DNA of 64,000 nucleotides, from the NCBI GenBank assembly GCA_016713005.1, contig JADJPY010000001.1, positions 248,001-312,000 on the forward strand, given 5' to 3'. The first letter of the stretch is position 1, and each line of letters begins with the position of its first letter. The stretch comes from Ramlibacter sp. GTDB taxonomy: Bacteria; Pseudomonadota; Gammaproteobacteria; Burkholderiales; Burkholderiaceae_C. Made by a program: the position numbers and the translations under genes. A model generated the notes under the pieces. The model was given only the letters and a program-made list of their open reading frames with translations, was not told the origin of the DNA and made no database searches. Positions 8,738 to 16,820 of this stretch are shown in pieces.

Positions 8738-9997
8738 GTGACCGGGCTTGACAAGTTGCTGCGGGATTTGTCGCGGCCCGGCGTGGAGGTGGAGTTTGCG
8801 GTCCTGTTGGGTTGCCTCGCCGTCGCTTTCGGGGTGTGCTGGCTGTTGGGGCGACGTCACGCCAGCGACTCCATCTGGTTTGGCCGGGCCATCGTCGATG
8901 GGCTACTGTTTCCCCTGCTGGCGCTGATGCTGGCCTACACCGCCCGCAATGTGGTGGACGACTACCAGGCCGTACCCCTGTTGCGCATCGCGGTGCCGGT
9001 GCTCGTGTCGCTCGCGGGCATCCGCTTTCTGGCGCGGGTGTTCACGGTGGTGTTCCCTGCGTCTGGCGTGGCGCGCCTGGCGGAGCGCCTGTTTTCCTGG
9101 CTGGCCTGGCTGGGGGCCGTGCTCTGGATCGTCGGCGCCATGCCGGCGGTGCTCGAGGAGATGGATTCCATCACCCTGATGTTCGGAAAGACACGCGTGA
9201 GCGTGCTGGACATCGTCGGAGGCGTGCTTTCCTCCGGCGTGGTGCTGGTGTTGTCGCTGTGGGTTTCCTCGGCGCTTGAGAAGCGGATCCTGCGCGAGGC
9301 GGTGGATGACCTGTCCCTGCGCAAGATTGCGGCCAATGCGATCCGTGCGCTGCTCCTGCTGGTGGGGCTGCTGTTTGCGCTTTCGGCGGTGGGGGTGGAC
9401 CTGACCGCGCTGTCGGTGATGGGCGGCGCGCTGGGCGTGGGCCTGGGCCTGGGTCTGCAGAAGCTAGCCGCCAACTATGTGAGCGGCTTCGTGATCCTGT
9501 TCGAGCGTTCGCTGCGCATCGGCGATACCGTGCGGGTGGACAACTTCGAGGGCACGGTGGCGGACATCAAGACGCGCTACACCCTGATCCGTGCGACCAA
9601 CGGGCGCGAGTCCATCGTGCCCAACGAGAAGCTGATCACCGAGCGCATCGAGAACCTTTCGCTGGCCGATCCCAAGCTGTTGCTCACCACGACGGTCACG
9701 GTGGGCTATGACAGTGATGTGGAACTGGTGCAGAAGTGCCTGCTGGAAGCGGCGCTCTCAAGCAGCCGGGTCATCGCAGATCCGGCGCCGGCGGCGCGCC
9801 TGGCCAACCTGGGCAGCGACGGGCTGGAGTTCCAGCTGCTGTTCTGGATCAACGACCCGGAGAACGGTCAGCTCAATGTGCGCTCTGACGTGAACATTGC
9901 GGTGCTGCATGCATTGCGCGCCGCAGGGATCGACATTCCCTATCCCCAGCGCGTCCTGCACCTGAAAGCGCAGCCGGGCGGCCCCGCTATTTCATGA
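8738..9997 (+). CDS. MscS-family mechanosensitive ion channel
   Basis: A 419-residue inner-membrane protein with about five or six transmembrane helices in the first ~240 residues and the MscS core after them: the glycine-rich pore helix (ALGVGLGLGLQKLAANYVSG, about residues 230-250), the beta domain start FERSLRIGDTVRVDNFEGTV and the NGRESIVPNEKLI segment. It opens on membrane tension to release solutes. The GTG at 8738 is chosen because a GGAGG site lies 7 bases before it; an upstream GTG at 8720 would place that site inside the gene. It converges on and overlaps the TRAP permease gene by 11 bases. Confidence 0.9.
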   Translation: MTGLDKLLRDLSRPGVEVEFAVLLGCLAVAFGVCWLLGRRHASDSIWFGRAIVDGLLFPLLALMLAYTARNVVDDYQAVPLLRIAVPVLVSLAGIRFLARVFTVVFPASGVARLAERLFSWLAWLGAVLWIVGAMPAVLEEMDSITLMFGKTRVSVLDIVGGVLSSGVVLVLSLWVSSALEKRILREAVDDLSLRKIAANAIRALLLLVGLLFALSAVGVDLTALSVMGGALGVGLGLGLQKLAANYVSGFVILFERSLRIGDTVRVDNFEGTVADIKTRYTLIRATNGRESIVPNEKLITERIENLSLADPKLLLTTTVTVGYDSDVELVQKCLLEAALSSSRVIADPAPAARLANLGSDGLEFQLLFWINDPENGQLNVRSDVNIAVLHALRAAGIDIPYPQRVLHLKAQPGGPAIS

Positions 9998-11279
9998 ACG
10001 AAGGCAGCCAGAGGCTGATTTGCGGCACGAACAGCAGGATGCCCAGCGTGAGGATCTGCACCACCACATAGGGCCATACGCCCCGGAAGATCGCCCCAAG
10101 CCCCACTTTTGGCAGCAGCGTGTTGAGCACAAACAGGTTCATGCCCACGGGCGGCGAGATGAGACCGATCTGGATCACCATCACGATCAGCACGCCGAAC
10201 CAGACAGGGTCAAAGCCCAGTTGCACCACGATCGGGAAGAACAGCGGGATCGTCAGCAGCACCATGGTGAGCTCTTCCATCACGGTGCCCAGCAGGACAT
10301 AGATCACCATCATGGCGGCGACGATCATGATCGGCGAGAGCCCCAAGTGGGTGATCGTGTCCTTCAGCTGCATGGGCATCGAAGTGAAGTTCACGAAGTT
10401 CGCGAAGATGGTCGCCGCGATCAGCAGCGTGAACAGCATGGCCGTGGTCCGTGCGGATTCGATCAGCACGTCGCCCAGGATTTTCCAGGTCAGCGCCTTG
10501 CGCCCGAGGGCGAACAGGAAGGCCCCGGCGGCACCGATGCCCGCGCCTTCGGTCGCGGTGAACACGCCACCATAGATGCCGCCCAGCACCACCAGCACCA
10601 GCACCAGCACGCCCCAGATGCCACGCAGTGCGGCCCAGCGCTGCGGCCAGGTGAATTTTTCGCCCGCCGGCGCGTGCTCCGGGTCCCGTGAGGTAACGAT
10701 GACGACGGCCACCATCATCAGCAGCGCCGTCAGCAGGCCGGGCAGGACGCCGGCCGCAAACAGCTTGCCGATGTGGGTTTCGGTCACGATGCCATAGATG
10801 ACCATGATGGTGGACGGCGGAATCATGATGCCCAGCGTGCCGCCGGCCGCAATCACGCCTGTGGAGAGGGCGTCGCTGTAACCCAGCTTTCTCATGGAAG
10901 GGTAGGCGACCTTGCTCATGGTGGCCGCCGTCGCGATGGAGGAGCCACAGATCGCACCAAAGCCCGCGCAGGCCGCAATGGTGGCGTGCGCCAGTCCGCC
11001 CCGGCGGTGGCCGATGAACGTGTATGCCGCATGGAACAGCTCGTGTGCCAGGCCCGCGCGCGCCACAAAGTTGCCCATCAGGATGAACAGCGGGATGACC
11101 GACAGCGTGTAGGCGAACCCGGTTTCGTGCACCACCTGGGCTGCGCTTGCCAATGCCGGAAGCCAACCGCGGGTGAGGCCGATGCCGACAATGCCGACGA
11201 TGCCCATGGCGAAAGCCAATGGGACACGAACCAGTGCCAGCGCGAAGATCGCCAGGAAGCCAAGGAGTGCTTCAGTCAC
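9987..11279 (-). CDS. dctM: TRAP transporter large permease (DctM)
   Basis: A 430-residue, very hydrophobic protein with about twelve membrane helices. Family landmarks are FILMGNFVARAG, the CAGFGAICGSSIATAATMSKVAYPSM block and the GGTLGIMIPPSTIMVIYG loop. It forms the membrane channel of a sodium-coupled TRAP uptake system together with the small permease, whose stop codon overlaps its start (ATGA). It is third in the order dctP-dctQ-dctM. The substrate is not determined by sequence; TRAP systems usually import organic acids. Confidence 0.92.
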   Translation of the reverse strand: MTEALLGFLAIFALALVRVPLAFAMGIVGIVGIGLTRGWLPALASAAQVVHETGFAYTLSVIPLFILMGNFVARAGLAHELFHAAYTFIGHRRGGLAHATIAACAGFGAICGSSIATAATMSKVAYPSMRKLGYSDALSTGVIAAGGTLGIMIPPSTIMVIYGIVTETHIGKLFAAGVLPGLLTALLMMVAVVIVTSRDPEHAPAGEKFTWPQRWAALRGIWGVLVLVLVVLGGIYGGVFTATEGAGIGAAGAFLFALGRKALTWKILGDVLIESARTTAMLFTLLIAATIFANFVNFTSMPMQLKDTITHLGLSPIMIVAAMMVIYVLLGTVMEELTMVLLTIPLFFPIVVQLGFDPVWFGVLIVMVIQIGLISPPVGMNLFVLNTLLPKVGLGAIFRGVWPYVVVQILTLGILLFVPQISLWLPSFMK

Positions 11280-11761
11280 AGCGCGCCTCCTTCGCCTTCG
11301 GCCCCGTCAGCGGGGGGCGCGGCGGCGTGACTCAGATGCACCAGGCCTGTCAGCGCGCAAAGGACGCTCATGCCATAGATGAACGGGTACTTTGGGATCC
11401 GCAGCTGCGCAGTCGTCTCGCCCGAACCCGCGAAATCATTGCCCGTGCGCCACATCAGCCACGCCAGCCCCAGCATGGCGGCTGCGCACAGCAGGTTCAC
11501 CAGCATCTTCAACAGCCGGCGCAACTTCGGGCCCAGCATGCCGTCAAGGGAGTCGAAGACAATGTGCTCGCCCCGCAGGGACACCAGCGGCAGCGCCGCG
11601 AAGATCACAGCGACCATCAGCAGTTCGGTCAGTTCCAGGGAGCCGGTGATCGAGTTGGACAGCAGTTTGCGCCCGCCCACGTCGAAGAACGTGAGGGCCA
11701 TGATCGCGAACAGTGCCAATGCGGCACAGAGGCTGCATGCGGTTTCTATGAGCTTTTTCAA
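11276..11761 (-). CDS. dctQ: TRAP transporter small permease (DctQ)
   Basis: A 161-residue protein with four predicted membrane helices and the conserved region VSLRGEHIVFDSLDGML between helices 2 and 3. It lies between dctP and dctM and overlaps dctM by 4 bases. A GC-rich stem-loop lies in the 88-base gap separating it from the receptor gene. Confidence 0.88.
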   Translation of the reverse strand: MKKLIETACSLCAALALFAIMALTFFDVGGRKLLSNSITGSLELTELLMVAVIFAALPLVSLRGEHIVFDSLDGMLGPKLRRLLKMLVNLLCAAAMLGLAWLMWRTGNDFAGSGETTAQLRIPKYPFIYGMSVLCALTGLVHLSHAAAPPADGAEGEGGAL

Positions 11762-11819
11762 TTCAGCGGCCCCAACATGGAAAGGGCGGCACCCGCGCTG
11801 TGGCAGGCACCGCCCGGCA

Positions 11820-11838
11820 GCCGGTGGCCAGCACCGGC
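11820..11838 (-). promoter_or_regulatory. Intercistronic stem-loop between dctP and dctQ
   Basis: A perfect 7-bp stem, GCCGGTG / CACCGGC, with a 5-base loop lies between receptor and permease genes. There is no T-run, so it is not a standard terminator. It could stabilise the upstream receptor message or attenuate permease expression, as is common where a periplasmic receptor is needed in excess. Confidence 0.5.
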
Positions 11839-11849
11839 ACAGGCCCAGT

Positions 11850-12866
11850 TTACTTCTGCAGCTTGGCGACTTCCGAACGGAACTCGGACAGCACGCCGCC
11901 AGCGTTCTTCAAGCCCTTGGCTTCGGCGGCCGAGGCCCAGTCACGCTCCAGCTTGTTCACGCGGACCTTGACCTCGCTGATGAGGGCGGGGGTTGCGGCC
12001 ACGATCGATACGCCGTTTTTCTTCATGTTTTCGGTGGCGATGGCGTCCACACGGTCCCAGCCCTTGCCGAAAATGCGGGCGGCGACTTCGCCCGAAACGG
12101 CGTCCACGGCCTTCTTCTCGTCGGCGGTGAGCTTGTCGTACCTGGCCGGGTTCATCATGAAGACGAAGCTGGTGTTGTACAGGCCACCGGGGAACACAGT
12201 GGCGTGCTTGACGATCTTGTCGATCTTGAACGAGTCGGTGGACTCGGCCGGGAACAGCGTGCCGTCCATGACGCCGGTCGACAGCAGTTCATAGGAGTCC
12301 GGCGCCGGCTTGAGCGTGACGTTCATGCCCAGCGTCTTGCTGATTTCGTTGACCATGCCGCCGCCCACGCGGAACTTGAGTCCCTGCAGGTCGTCAGGTT
12401 TGGTGATGGCACGCTTGGTGTTGAACACGATGCCCGGGCCATGGGTGAAATACGCCAGCACCTTGACGCCGGCTTTCTGGTGCTCGGCGTCGAACTCGGG
12501 ATACTTGGATGCGACGCGATGGAAAGCCACCGACAGGGGCTCGGCCTTGTCGCCGAGGAAAGGCACCTCGGCCATCTGTGTCAGCACAAAGCGGCCGGGC
12601 GTGTATCCATGGACCGTGTAGGAGATGTCGGCCAGGCCGTTCTTCACGGCATCCATGGTGCCGGGTGCCGGGCTCACGCCCCGCGGCAGGATGTTGCACT
12701 TCATCTTGCCGGTGGTGTTCTTCTCGAGCAGGTCGCACCACTCTTTCTGCGCCATGCTCAGCGTGTGGGTCGGGGGCAGCCAGCTTGACGCGGTCAGCAC
12801 GGTCTGGGCGCTGGCGCCAACGACAGCGAATGCGCCGATCGCGGCGACGAGGGGTTTGAGTGTCAT
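11850..12866 (-). CDS. dctP: TRAP transporter substrate-binding protein (DctP family)
   Basis: A 338-residue periplasmic receptor with an N-terminal signal peptide (about residues 1-20, ending GASA). The DctP fold is seen in the ligand-binding stretch LKFRVGGGMVNEISKTLGMN with its conserved arginine and in the SYELLSTGVMDGTLFP segment. It contains a GYTPGRF motif also present in the third TRAP receptor of this window (57883), so the two belong to one subfamily. It is divergent from etfB, which suggests that the imported acid may be degraded through an acyl-CoA dehydrogenase route; this is inference only. Confidence 0.9.
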   Translation of the reverse strand: MTLKPLVAAIGAFAVVGASAQTVLTASSWLPPTHTLSMAQKEWCDLLEKNTTGKMKCNILPRGVSPAPGTMDAVKNGLADISYTVHGYTPGRFVLTQMAEVPFLGDKAEPLSVAFHRVASKYPEFDAEHQKAGVKVLAYFTHGPGIVFNTKRAITKPDDLQGLKFRVGGGMVNEISKTLGMNVTLKPAPDSYELLSTGVMDGTLFPAESTDSFKIDKIVKHATVFPGGLYNTSFVFMMNPARYDKLTADEKKAVDAVSGEVAARIFGKGWDRVDAIATENMKKNGVSIVAATPALISEVKVRVNKLERDWASAAEAKGLKNAGGVLSEFRSEVAKLQK

Positions 12867-12959
12867 CGGAGGCTCCTCGGAGAAAGATTACAAGTGATAA
12901 ACAAATTGATCCAACCACTATAAGGACTGCACGGTCGGCAGACCCTAATGACTTACCCG

Positions 12960-12987
12960 AATTAACCAACCAATCGGTCGGTCAATT
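12960..12987. promoter_or_regulatory. Quasi-palindromic operator, TetR type
   Basis: A 28-base imperfect palindrome (AATTAACCAACC on the left and GGTCGGTCAATT on the right; 11 of 14 base pairs match). Alternating ACC/GGT triplets are typical of TetR-family sites controlling acyl-CoA metabolism in betaproteobacteria. It lies 94 bases upstream of the TRAP receptor start and 160 bases upstream of etfB, so it could serve either direction. Confidence 0.5.
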
Positions 12988-13043
12988 GTCGTCGGCCGGA
13001 CAGAGGTTGGAGGGGGCTCCCCAAACGGGGATACTTCAGCATC

Positions 13044-13069
13044 TATAATTCAAAAAAGAACGATCGTTC
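13044..13069 (+). promoter_or_regulatory. Probable -10 box with adjoining 12-bp perfect palindrome
   Basis: TATAAT at 13044-13049 is followed by the perfect palindrome GAACGATCGTTC at 13058-13069, flanked by A- and T-rich bases. The palindrome would lie at or just after the transcription start of etfB, the position expected for a repressor site. It resembles sites of TetR-type fatty-acid regulators; no good -35 box was seen. Confidence 0.5.
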
Positions 13070-13101
13070 GTTTTTGTGGCTGCACTGCACCATAGAATCT
13101 A

Positions 13102-13117
13102 ACGTTTACGTAAACGT
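13102..13117. promoter_or_regulatory. 16-bp perfect palindrome ACGTTTACGTAAACGT upstream of etfB
   Basis: A perfect 16-base palindrome 29 bases before the etfB start codon. ACGT-repeat palindromes of this kind are reported for LiuR, a MerR-family regulator of branched-chain amino acid and acyl-CoA catabolism in proteobacteria; assignment here is by resemblance recalled from the literature. Confidence 0.5.
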
Positions 13118-13146
13118 CAATCAACCATCCTCCCCGGAGCGCAAGC

Positions 13147-13895
13147 ATGAAGGTCCTGGTCCCAGTCAAACGCGTGGTCGACTACAACGTGAAAGTCCGA
13201 GTGAAGTCGGACAATTCCGGTGTGGACATTGCCAACGTCAAGATGAGCATGAACCCCTTTGACGAGATTGCGGTCGAAGAAGCGGTCCGGCTCAAGGAAA
13301 AAGGCGCCGTGACCGAAGTCATCGCGGTGTCCTGCGGGGTTGCCCAGTGCCAGGAAACGCTGCGGACCGCCATGGCCATTGGAGCCGATCGCGCCATCCT
13401 GGTCGAAACCACGGAGGAGCTGCAGCCCCTGGCCGTCGCCAAGCTGCTCAAGGCCCTGGTCGACAAGGAGCAACCCGGCCTCATCATCCTGGGCAAGCAG
13501 GCAATTGACGACGACTGCAACCAGACCGGCCAGATGCTTGCCGCGCTGGCCGATCTGCCCCAGGCCACTTTCGCCAGCAAGGTCGAAGTGGCCGACGGCA
13601 AGGCCAAAGTCACGCGAGAGGTGGATGGAGGCCTGGAGACCCTGTCGATCAGCCTGCCGGCCGTCATCACCACCGATCTGCGCCTGAACGAGCCGCGGTA
13701 TGTCACGCTGCCCAACATCATGAAGGCCAAGAAGAAGCAGCTCGACACCTTCAAGCCGGAAGACCTGGGCGTGAATGTTGCGCCGCGCATCAAGACGCTG
13801 AAAGTCAGCGAGCCCCCAAGCGCAGCGCCGGTATCAAGGTGCCCGACGTCGCCACGCTCGTGGCCAAACTCAAGAACGAAGCCAAGGTGATCTGA
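13147..13895 (+). CDS. etfB: Electron transfer flavoprotein subunit beta (single-base frameshift near 3' end)
   Basis: With EtfA it carries electrons from acyl-CoA dehydrogenases to ETF-ubiquinone oxidoreductase. The N-terminus MKVLVPVKRVVDYNVKVRV is standard. As written, the frame runs into an unrelated C-terminus and stops at 13890. Adding one C to the run of five at 13813-13817 restores the expected ending (KRSAGIKVPDVATLVAKL and onward), stops at 13893-13895 and gives exactly 249 residues, the usual EtfB length. The etfA start follows 1 base after that stop, as in normal etfBA operons. The shift is probably a homopolymer sequencing error; a real inactivating mutation cannot be excluded. 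Confidence 0.9.
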
Positions 13896-13896
13896 C

Positions 13897-14829
13897 ATGA
13901 CCGCACTTGTTATTGCCGAACACGACAACGCCTCCATCAAGGGCGCCACCCTCAACACCGTGACCGCCGCCGCCCAGTGCGGAGGCGACGTGCATGTGCT
14001 GATCGCCGGACACAACGCCTCTGCTGCTGCGGCGGCCGCGGCACAGATTGCCGGCGTGACCAAGGTGATCCATGCCGAGGGTGAGCACTTTGCCCACGGC
14101 CTGGCCGAGAACGTGGCCGCCCAGGTGCTGGCCATCGCTTCGAGTTACAGCCACATCCTGTTTCCGGCCACGGCGGGCGGCAAGAACGTGGCGCCGCGTG
14201 TCGCCGCCCGGCTGGATGTGGGCCAGGTCAGCGACATCACCAGGGTGGAAAGCCCGGACACCTTCGAGCGTCCGATCTATGCCGGCAACGCGATAGCGAC
14301 GGTCCAGGCCACCGACGCGGTGAAGGTCATTACCGTGCGCACCACCGGCTTCGATCCCGCCTCGGCCACTGGTGGCAGTGCTACGGTCGAGACCGTCACG
14401 GGTGTGGCCGACAGTGGCAAGTCCACCTTTGTGGGCAACGAGATCGCCAAGAGCGAACGCCCCGAACTCACGGCCGCCAAGATCATCGTATCGGGCGGGC
14501 GGGCCCTGGGCAGTGCCGAGAAGTTCAATGAAGTCATGACTCCGCTGGCCGACAAGCTGGGCGCCGCCATGGGCGCCAGCCGCGCCGCCGTGGACGCAGG
14601 TTATGCGCCCAACGACTGGCAGGTCGGGCAGACCGGCAAGATCGTGGCGCCCCAGTTGTATGTGGCCTGCGGCATCAGTGGCGCCATCCAGCACCTGGCG
14701 GGCATGAAGGATTCCAAGGTGATCGTGGCCATCAACAAGGACCCGGAAGCGCCGATCTTCAGCGTCGCCGACTACGGCCTGGAGGCGGACTTGTTCACCG
14801 CGGTGCCTGAACTGGTCGCGGCACTGTAA
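13897..14829 (+). CDS. etfA: Electron transfer flavoprotein subunit alpha
   Basis: A 310-residue FAD-binding subunit. The C-terminal FAD domain shows IIVSGGRALGSAEKF, VGQTGKIVAPQLYVACGISG and VIVAINKDPEAPIFSVADYG, all diagnostic of EtfA. It follows etfB with a 1-base gap, and an acyl-CoA dehydrogenase lies downstream, so the cluster is a unit for flavin-linked oxidation of acyl-CoA. Confidence 0.95.
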   Translation: MTALVIAEHDNASIKGATLNTVTAAAQCGGDVHVLIAGHNASAAAAAAAQIAGVTKVIHAEGEHFAHGLAENVAAQVLAIASSYSHILFPATAGGKNVAPRVAARLDVGQVSDITRVESPDTFERPIYAGNAIATVQATDAVKVITVRTTGFDPASATGGSATVETVTGVADSGKSTFVGNEIAKSERPELTAAKIIVSGGRALGSAEKFNEVMTPLADKLGAAMGASRAAVDAGYAPNDWQVGQTGKIVAPQLYVACGISGAIQHLAGMKDSKVIVAINKDPEAPIFSVADYGLEADLFTAVPELVAAL

Positions 14830-14846
14830 TCAGGCCCACCCCCGTA

Positions 14847-14877
14847 GCGGCCTTTGGCCGCACCCCCCTTTTGGGGG
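14847..14877. repeat. Two adjacent GC hairpins between etfA and the acyl-CoA dehydrogenase gene
   Basis: GCGGCC-TTT-GGCCGC at 14847-14861 and CCCCC-TTTT-GGGGG at 14864-14877, in a 111-base gap. There is no T-run on either strand, so these are not standard terminators. They may be mRNA-stability hairpins or a REP-like element. Confidence 0.55.
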
Positions 14878-14940
14878 CGCCGCCAGCGGCCCGGCGAAGC
14901 CGGTACCGCGGCGGCACTGGAACATGCATAGGAGACACAC

Positions 14941-16731
14941 ATGAGCTATACCGCCCCGTTGAAGGACATGCTGTTCAACATCCGGCACCTGGCCAACATC
15001 GACCAGATTGCGCAGATGCCCGAATTTGAGGAGGCCGGGTACGAAACGGCGCAAGCCGTGCTTGAGGAATGCGCCAAACTCAACGAAGGCGTCATCGCCC
15101 CGCTGAACTGGGACGGTGACAAGAACCCGTCTTCGCTCAAGGACGGTGTGGTCACCACCACGCCGGGGTTCAAGGACGCATTCAGGCAGTACGCCGAAGG
15201 TGGCTGGCAGGGCCTGCAGCACCCGGTGGATTTTGGGGGCCAGGGGCTGCCCAAGACCATTGGCGCGGCGTGCGGCGAGATGCTCAACTCCGCCAACATG
15301 AGCTTTGCGTTGTGCCCGCTGCTGAGCGACGGCGCCATCGAGGCGCTGCTCACAGCGGGCAGCGACGAACTCAAGGCGACCTACCTGGAGAATCTGGTCA
15401 GTGGCAAATGGACCGGCACCATGAACCTGACCGAGCCGCAGGCCGGCAGTGACCTGGCGTTGGTGCGCACCCGTGCCGAGCCGCTGCCCGACGGCACCTA
15501 CAGGATTTTCGGTACCAAGATTTTCATCACTTACGGTGAGCACGACATGGCCGAGAACATCGTCCACCTGGTGCTGGCCCGCGTGGTGGGCGCCCCCGAG
15601 GGCGTGAAGGGCATCAGCCTGTTCGTGGTGCCGAAGTTCATGGTCAACAAGGACGGTTCGCTGGGTGCGCGCAACGACGTGCACTGCGTCAGCATCGAAC
15701 ACAAGATGGGCATCAAGGCCAGCCCGACTGCGGTGCTGCAGTACGGCGACCATGGCGGTGCCGTGGGCTATCTGGTGGGCCAGGAAAACCGCGGACTGGA
15801 ATACATGTTCATCATGATGAACGCCGCGCGGTATGCGGTGGGCGTGCAGGGCATCGCGATTGCCGAGCGCGCCTACCAGAAGGCGGTGGGCTATGCAAAG
15901 GACCGCGTCCAGAGCCGTCCGGTGGACGGCAGCATCAACGCGAGCGCGCCCATCATCCATCACCCGGACGTGAAGCGCATGCTCATGACGATGCGTGCCT
16001 ACACCGAAGGCTGCCGGGCCATGGCCAGCGTGGCCGCTGCGGCGTACGACGCGGCCCACCATCACCCCGACGCGGATGTGCGCAAACAGAATGCCGCGTT
16101 CTATGAATTCATGGTGCCGCTGGTCAAGGGCTACAGCACCGAGATGAGCCTGGAAGTGACCTCGCTGGGCGTTCAGGTGCATGGAGGGATGGGCTTCATC
16201 GAGGAGACGGGCGCGGCCCAGTATTACCGTGACGCGAAGATCCTGACCATCTACGAAGGCACAACTGCGATCCAGGCCAACGACCTGGTGGGCCGCAAGA
16301 CCGCACGCGACGGCGGCCAGACGGCCAAGGGTATAGCGATGCAGATCGAGGCGACCGAGGCGGAACTCGCCGGGCGAGACAGCGTGAACGCCCGTGCCGT
16401 GCTCAAGCGGCTGAAGGCGGCGCGCGAGGCGTTTGTGGATGTGGTGGACTTTGTGGCGGGCAACACGAAAGCCAGCCCGAACGCCGTGTTCGCGGGCAGC
16501 GTGCCCTACCTGATGCTGGCCGGCAACCTGGTGGCGGGCTGGCAGCTGGCGCGTGCGCTGCTGGTGGCCGAGGACGCATTGGCCCGTGGCGAGGAAGTCG
16601 CCTTCATGCAGGCCAAGGTCACCACGGCCCGGTTTTATGCGGACCACCTTCTGAGCAAGGCTCCCGGCATCCGCGACAGCATCGTCGAGGGCGCCGAAAG
16701 CGTGACCGCACTGGCACTGGATTCTTTCTGA
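14941..16731 (+). CDS. Acyl-CoA dehydrogenase (about 600-residue class)
   Basis: A 596-residue flavoenzyme making the trans-2 double bond in an acyl-CoA. Motifs are CLTEP-like MNLTEPQAGSDLALVRT (about residues 160-176), IFITYGEHDM (FAD contact region) and the C-terminal VHGGMGFIEETGAAQYYRDAK. The extra C-terminal domain (about residues 450-596) is typical of this long class. A ribosome site AGGAGA lies 8 bases before the ATG. Being next to etfBA, it probably passes electrons to them. The acyl chain preferred is not predictable from sequence alone. Confidence 0.93.
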   Translation: MSYTAPLKDMLFNIRHLANIDQIAQMPEFEEAGYETAQAVLEECAKLNEGVIAPLNWDGDKNPSSLKDGVVTTTPGFKDAFRQYAEGGWQGLQHPVDFGGQGLPKTIGAACGEMLNSANMSFALCPLLSDGAIEALLTAGSDELKATYLENLVSGKWTGTMNLTEPQAGSDLALVRTRAEPLPDGTYRIFGTKIFITYGEHDMAENIVHLVLARVVGAPEGVKGISLFVVPKFMVNKDGSLGARNDVHCVSIEHKMGIKASPTAVLQYGDHGGAVGYLVGQENRGLEYMFIMMNAARYAVGVQGIAIAERAYQKAVGYAKDRVQSRPVDGSINASAPIIHHPDVKRMLMTMRAYTEGCRAMASVAAAAYDAAHHHPDADVRKQNAAFYEFMVPLVKGYSTEMSLEVTSLGVQVHGGMGFIEETGAAQYYRDAKILTIYEGTTAIQANDLVGRKTARDGGQTAKGIAMQIEATEAELAGRDSVNARAVLKRLKAAREAFVDVVDFVAGNTKASPNAVFAGSVPYLMLAGNLVAGWQLARALLVAEDALARGEEVAFMQAKVTTARFYADHLLSKAPGIRDSIVEGAESVTALALDSF

Positions 16732-16734
16732 TCT

Positions 16735-16798
16735 GCTATTGAATTGATAGCGGTTCAGGTCCAGCCCATGCGGGCTGGAGCCCGATTTTTCATGAATT
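16735..16798 (+). repeat. Dispersed 64-bp repeat, full copy
   Basis: Core GCTATTGAATTGATAGC (perfectly symmetrical GCTAT/ATAGC ends) with tail CGGGCTGGAGCCCGATTTTT then CATGAATT. It lies between the acyl-CoA dehydrogenase stop and the nitronate monooxygenase start. Confidence 0.75.
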
Positions 16799-16820
16799 TC
16801 GTGTTTAACCCGGAGACCTG

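Noticed and set aside
13147..13890. etfB as a functional gene with an alternative C-terminus
   Set aside because: The alternative ending is Pro/Ser/Arg-rich and unlike any EtfB, while one added base restores the normal ending and length.
14847..14877. Hairpins after etfA as a rho-independent terminator
   Set aside because: Stems are strong but no T-run follows in either direction, and the next gene is functionally linked to etfA.
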